Notes under the pieces: generated by a model | The model's input: the letters and a program-made list of their open reading frames with translations, nothing else | Database searches by the model: none | Told to the model about the DNA's origin: nothing | Position numbers and translations under genes: made by a program | Shown here: in pieces, positions 19,253 through 21,500 of the stretch | Position numbering within the stretch: position 1 is the first letter of the stretch | Layout of the letters: each line of letters opens with the position of its first letter | Assembly (NCBI GenBank): GCA_963170055.1 | Contig: CAUJGJ010000152.1 | Span: 12,501 to 34,000, forward strand | DNA length: 21,500 nt | Direction: 5' to 3' | Origin: Halisarca cf. caerulea | Taxonomy: Eukaryota; Porifera; Demospongiae; Chondrillida; Halisarcidae

Positions 19253-19950
19253 CTACCAAGCGAAGGACTACATGCTGGGGAGGAGGTGCTATATGTAACT
19301 GCTTTCAGTAACCCTGGAGTAACCCTCCCCCCTTCCCCACCAAATACAGCCCTCAAAGCATACTTCTTATAAGCACCATGCTTCTTATAAGCACCATGCT
19401 TCTTACGAGCACCATGCTTCTTACGAGCACCATGCTTCTTACGAGCACCATGCTTCTTACAAGCACCATGCTTCTTACAAGCACCATGCTTCTTATGAGC
19501 ACCATGCTTCTTACAAGCACCATGCTTCTTACAAGCACCATGCTTCTTATGAGCACCATACTTCTTACAAGCACCATGCTTCTTATAAGCACCATGCTTC
19601 TTATAAGCACCATACTTCTTACAAACACCATGCTTCTTACAAGCACCATGCGGGGTCTGAGTAATGTGTAGTCTGAAGTTATTTTGTTATTCACTTCCAG
19701 TCCACCCCCCCCCCCCCCCCCCCCCCAGGCCGTCCCTTGCATCCTGGATGGTGTCCAGCCTGTACCTCAATACCTCAACACTCTTAGGAGAGCTCTAGGT
19801 ATGTTGCCATATATAACGATGTACTGTAATATTGCAGGCTGCTATTCTGTAACTATGGCAACAGGAGTCCTCATGAACCTGGTCTCCTTTGGTCACAAAG
19901 CACGTGCTCAGTTGATGATGATCAACAAATCAATAATCCTGATCAGATCG
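16390..19950 (+). CDS. Armadillo-like and Tudor domain protein, N-terminal 490 codons (partial at 3' end)
   Basis: Exons 16390-16765, 16837-17483, 18774-19037, 19729-19798 and 19838-19950 join in frame; the last donor GTGAGT at 19951 shows it continues. The ATG has a good context (ACCATGG). Residues 1-250 are helical and armadillo-like, for example [31 protein letters not shown] and [19 protein letters not shown]. Residues about 275-325 are an acidic linker with QEV/QE-type repeats. Residues about 352-445 form an extended Tudor domain: [42 protein letters not shown] and [10 protein letters not shown]. The usual D-Y-G is D-V-G (404-406). After it, [20 protein letters not shown] again looks armadillo-like. 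Tudor domains of this type bind methylated arginine, often on Piwi proteins. No orthologue is recognised. The exon 1 donor is chosen at 16765; AAAG|GTGCTT at 16694 is an in-phase alternative. Confidence 0.75.
17484..18330. repeat. 60-bp minisatellite, about 14 copies, ARM-Tudor intron 2, anchored at the donor
   Basis: Units read GTGTGTGCTGGGTGTGGTCT, GATGAGGAGGCGTGTGAGGG and GTGTGTGGTCTGGAGAGGAT. The donor region CTG|GTGAGGGTGTGAGCGCTGGG aligns with the unit, so the first copy overlaps the splice site. The array makes spurious frames of up to 373 codons on both strands. Confidence 0.92.
18397..18737. repeat. TTGATC-rich 15-bp minisatellite, about 22 copies, ARM-Tudor intron 2
   Basis: The unit is ATTATTGATCGACAT with GATCAACATT, GATTGACATT and CATCATT variants. 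It occupies the 3' end of the intron, ending about 35 bases before the exon 3 acceptor at 18771-18773. GATC and palindromic TTGATCAA recur throughout. Confidence 0.88.
19064..19252. repeat. 23-bp tandem repeat and TG microsatellite, ARM-Tudor intron 3
   Basis: CTCTATTACTTCCTGTGCTG recurs at about 19067-19110 with degenerate ATTACTTCCTGT copies to about 19165. A TG run with TATG interruptions follows at 19188-19252. Confidence 0.75.
19372..19655. repeat. 18-bp minisatellite, about 15 copies, ARM-Tudor intron 3
   Basis: The unit is CACCATGCTTCTTACAAG with TATAAG, TACGAG and TATGAG variants at one variable block. It generates open frames on both strands (SMVLVR-type and STMLLT-type repeats) that are not taken as genes. 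Confidence 0.92.
19705..19728 (+). promoter_or_regulatory. Pure poly-C splice acceptor tract of ARM-Tudor exon 4
   Basis: A run of about 22 C residues leads directly into the AG at 19727-19728. It serves as the pyrimidine tract; an alternative CAG acceptor lies just upstream at 19698-19700. Confidence 0.6.
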
Positions 19951-19972
19951 GTGAGTGATGGTTTGACATTGA

Positions 19973-20605
19973 TAGGGGTGGGAGGGTGTGTAGGAGTGGG
20001 TAGGGTGGGAGGGGTGGGAGGGTGTGTAGGAGTGGGTAGGGTGGGAGGGGTGGAAGGGTGTGTAGGAGTGGGTAGGGTGGGAGGGGTGGGAGGGGTGGGA
20101 GGGTGTGTAGGAGTGAGTAGGGTGGGAGGGGTGGAAGGGTGTGTGGGAGTGGGTAGGGTGGGAGGGTGTGTGGGAGTGGGTAGGGTGGAAGGGTGTGTAG
20201 GAGTGGGTAGGGTGGGAGGGGTGGGAGGGTGTGTAGGAGTAGGTAGGGTGGGAGGGGTGGGAGGGTGTGTAGGAGCAGGTAGGGTGAGAGGGTGTGTAGG
20301 AGTGGGTAGGGTGGGAGGGGTGGGAGGGTGTGTAGGAGTAGGTAGGGTGGGAGGGGTGGGAGGGTGTGTAGGAGCGGGTAGGGTGAGAGGGTGGGAGGGT
20401 GTGTAGGAGTGGGTAGGGTGGGAGGGGTGGGAGGGTGTGTAGGAGCAGGTAGGGTGAGAGGGTGTGTAGGAGTGGGTAGGGTGGGAGGGGTGGGAGGGTG
20501 TGTAGGAGTAGGTAGGGTGGGAGGGGTGGGAGGGTGTGTAGGAGCGGGTAGGGTGAGAGGGTGTGTAGGAGTGGGAGTGTGTGTAGGAAGGGAGGGTGTG
20601 TTGGC
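19973..20605. repeat. 33-43-bp G-rich minisatellite with higher-order pattern, ARM-Tudor intron 5
   Basis: Units are built from GGGTGTGTAGGAGTGGGTAG and GGTGGGAGGGGTGGGAG, with optional extra GGTGGGAGG blocks and AGCAGG/AGCGGG variants that recur as pairs, suggesting duplicated multi-unit blocks. The array begins about 22 bases after the exon 5 donor GTGAGTGATGG. Confidence 0.88.
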
Positions 20606-20645
20606 GGGATTGGTGGATCAGTGTATTCATAGGCGTGGGAACTGG

Positions 20646-21476
20646 GGGGGGGGGGGACAATTGCCCCTCTGGCTCTCAGATGAGGGGGCATTGCACCTCC
20701 AAAGAGTGCTACATCTTCATTTTCAAAATAGTCAAGAAATCTGCTAAGTAACCTGAAAATCACGTTTAGAAGCTGAAATTAATCATCTTCCAACAGAAAA
20801 GTAAAACTCTGCAACAAAGAGGAAGTTCTAAACAATCTAAATTGGCATTGTAACACTACCTAACCAAAGCTGCCATTTACCTGCATTGTGCAATCAAACA
20901 CATGCTGGACGGTTTTGCTGTTTTCCGTAAGATGGGTGCTGTTCTGACCCAGTACCGTACACCTCTGGGTGCTGTTCTGACCCAGTACCGTACACCTCTG
21001 GGTGCTGTTCTGACCCAGTACCGTACACCTCTGGGTGCTGTTCTGACCCAGTACCGTACACCTCTGGGTGCTGTTCTGACCCAGTACCGTACACCTCTGG
21101 GTGCTGTTCTGACCCAGTACCGTACACCTCTGGGTGCTGTTCTGACCCAGTACCGTACACCTCTGGGTGCTGTTCTGACCCAGTACCATACACCTCTGGG
21201 TGCTGTTCTGACCCAGTACCGTACACCTCTGGGTGCTGTTCTGACCCGGTATCTCCTGCCCAGCCATTGGACTGTGCTGTGCATTCATAGATAACTCAAA
21301 GTTGCAAATAGGTCAGGAGAAATGAGTTTGCTGCTTAAACTACTGTGGTGCAAAGATTCCCCTTGGCTCCATGCTTGCTAGTCATGTAAAAAGTTATTTT
21401 CAATTGTTTGTTCACCATGATGGTAGACAGAAAGGATTCATATTACAAAATGTTCATTGTTCCCCCCCCCCCTCCT
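20646..21476. mobile_element. Candidate non-autonomous DNA element with poly-G/poly-C ends
   Basis: The left end reads GGGGGGGGGGACAATTGCCCC. The right end is CATTGTTCCCCCCCCCCCTCC, whose complement begins with a G run followed by AACAATG, giving imperfect inverted ends. The interior is AT-rich, has no intact transposase and holds the 33-bp satellite. A minus frame near 20640-20763 could be part of an old coding region but is too short to identify. Target-site duplications were not resolved because the ends are homopolymers. Confidence 0.4.
20929..21250. repeat. 33-bp minisatellite, nearly 10 almost identical copies
   Basis: The unit joins GGGTGCTGTTCTGACCCAG and TACCGTACACCTCT. Copies are identical except for one CGTA to CATA change and divergence in the last unit (CCCGGTATCTC). 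As 33 is a multiple of three, all frames stay open, giving repeat peptides on both strands. High identity suggests recent expansion. Confidence 0.93.
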
Positions 21477-21500
21477 TATTCAATACATCTTCCTACCCCC

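Noticed and set aside
19684..20406. Gly/Val-rich frame of 240 codons
   Set aside because: It joins a shifted reading of exon 4 sequence to the intron 5 minisatellite; splice signals and phase support the exon model instead.
20929..21250. CRISPR array
   Set aside because: The direct repeats are contiguous with no spacers, in a eukaryotic context.
20860..21294. Repeat-protein frames on both strands
   Set aside because: They come from the 33-bp satellite, open in every frame because the unit is a multiple of three.

Overview
The window looks like nuclear DNA from an early-branching animal, most likely a sponge. The reasons are spliced genes with short GT-AG introns, animal gene families (NALCN, PPP6C, PH/costars/LIM and Tudor proteins) that are clearly diverged from vertebrate forms, and introns loaded with minisatellites. 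The sponge assignment is inference; I cannot name a species. Exon boundaries were derived by hand from splice signals, reading phase and family similarity. Every junction given keeps the reading frame.

Layout: (1) 138-542, + strand: the last two exons of the protein phosphatase 6 catalytic subunit. (2) 4693-727, - strand: a complete five-exon gene for a 703-residue PH + costars + LIM protein, convergent with PPP6C; its introns carry a split minisatellite and mobile-element remnants. (3) 16284-5391, - strand: a complete 22-exon gene of 1879 codons for a four-domain NALCN-type channel, which fills half of the window. Its four pore glutamates read E-E-E-E, where vertebrate NALCN has E-E-K-E. (4) 16390-19950, + strand: the first five exons (490 codons) of an armadillo-like/Tudor protein, divergent from the channel gene with only 105 bases between the two start codons. 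(5) 20646-21476: a candidate non-autonomous transposon with G-rich/C-rich ends and an internal 33-bp satellite, probably inside the next intron of gene 4.

The most striking pattern is structural. In at least five introns a tandem array starts exactly at, or overlaps, the 5' splice site, so each repeat unit carries a copy of the donor sequence (channel introns 1, 8, 13, 17 and ARM-Tudor intron 2). In two more channel introns (11 and 18) a GT dinucleotide run begins at the donor or a few bases after it. This suggests that donor sequences seed intronic minisatellites in this genome.

The genes form no obvious pathway. The PH-costars-LIM protein points to membrane-linked actin regulation, the channel to resting cation conductance, and the Tudor protein to methyl-arginine reading, perhaps in germline or RNA granules. 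Most long open frames in the window are repeat artefacts and are left out.
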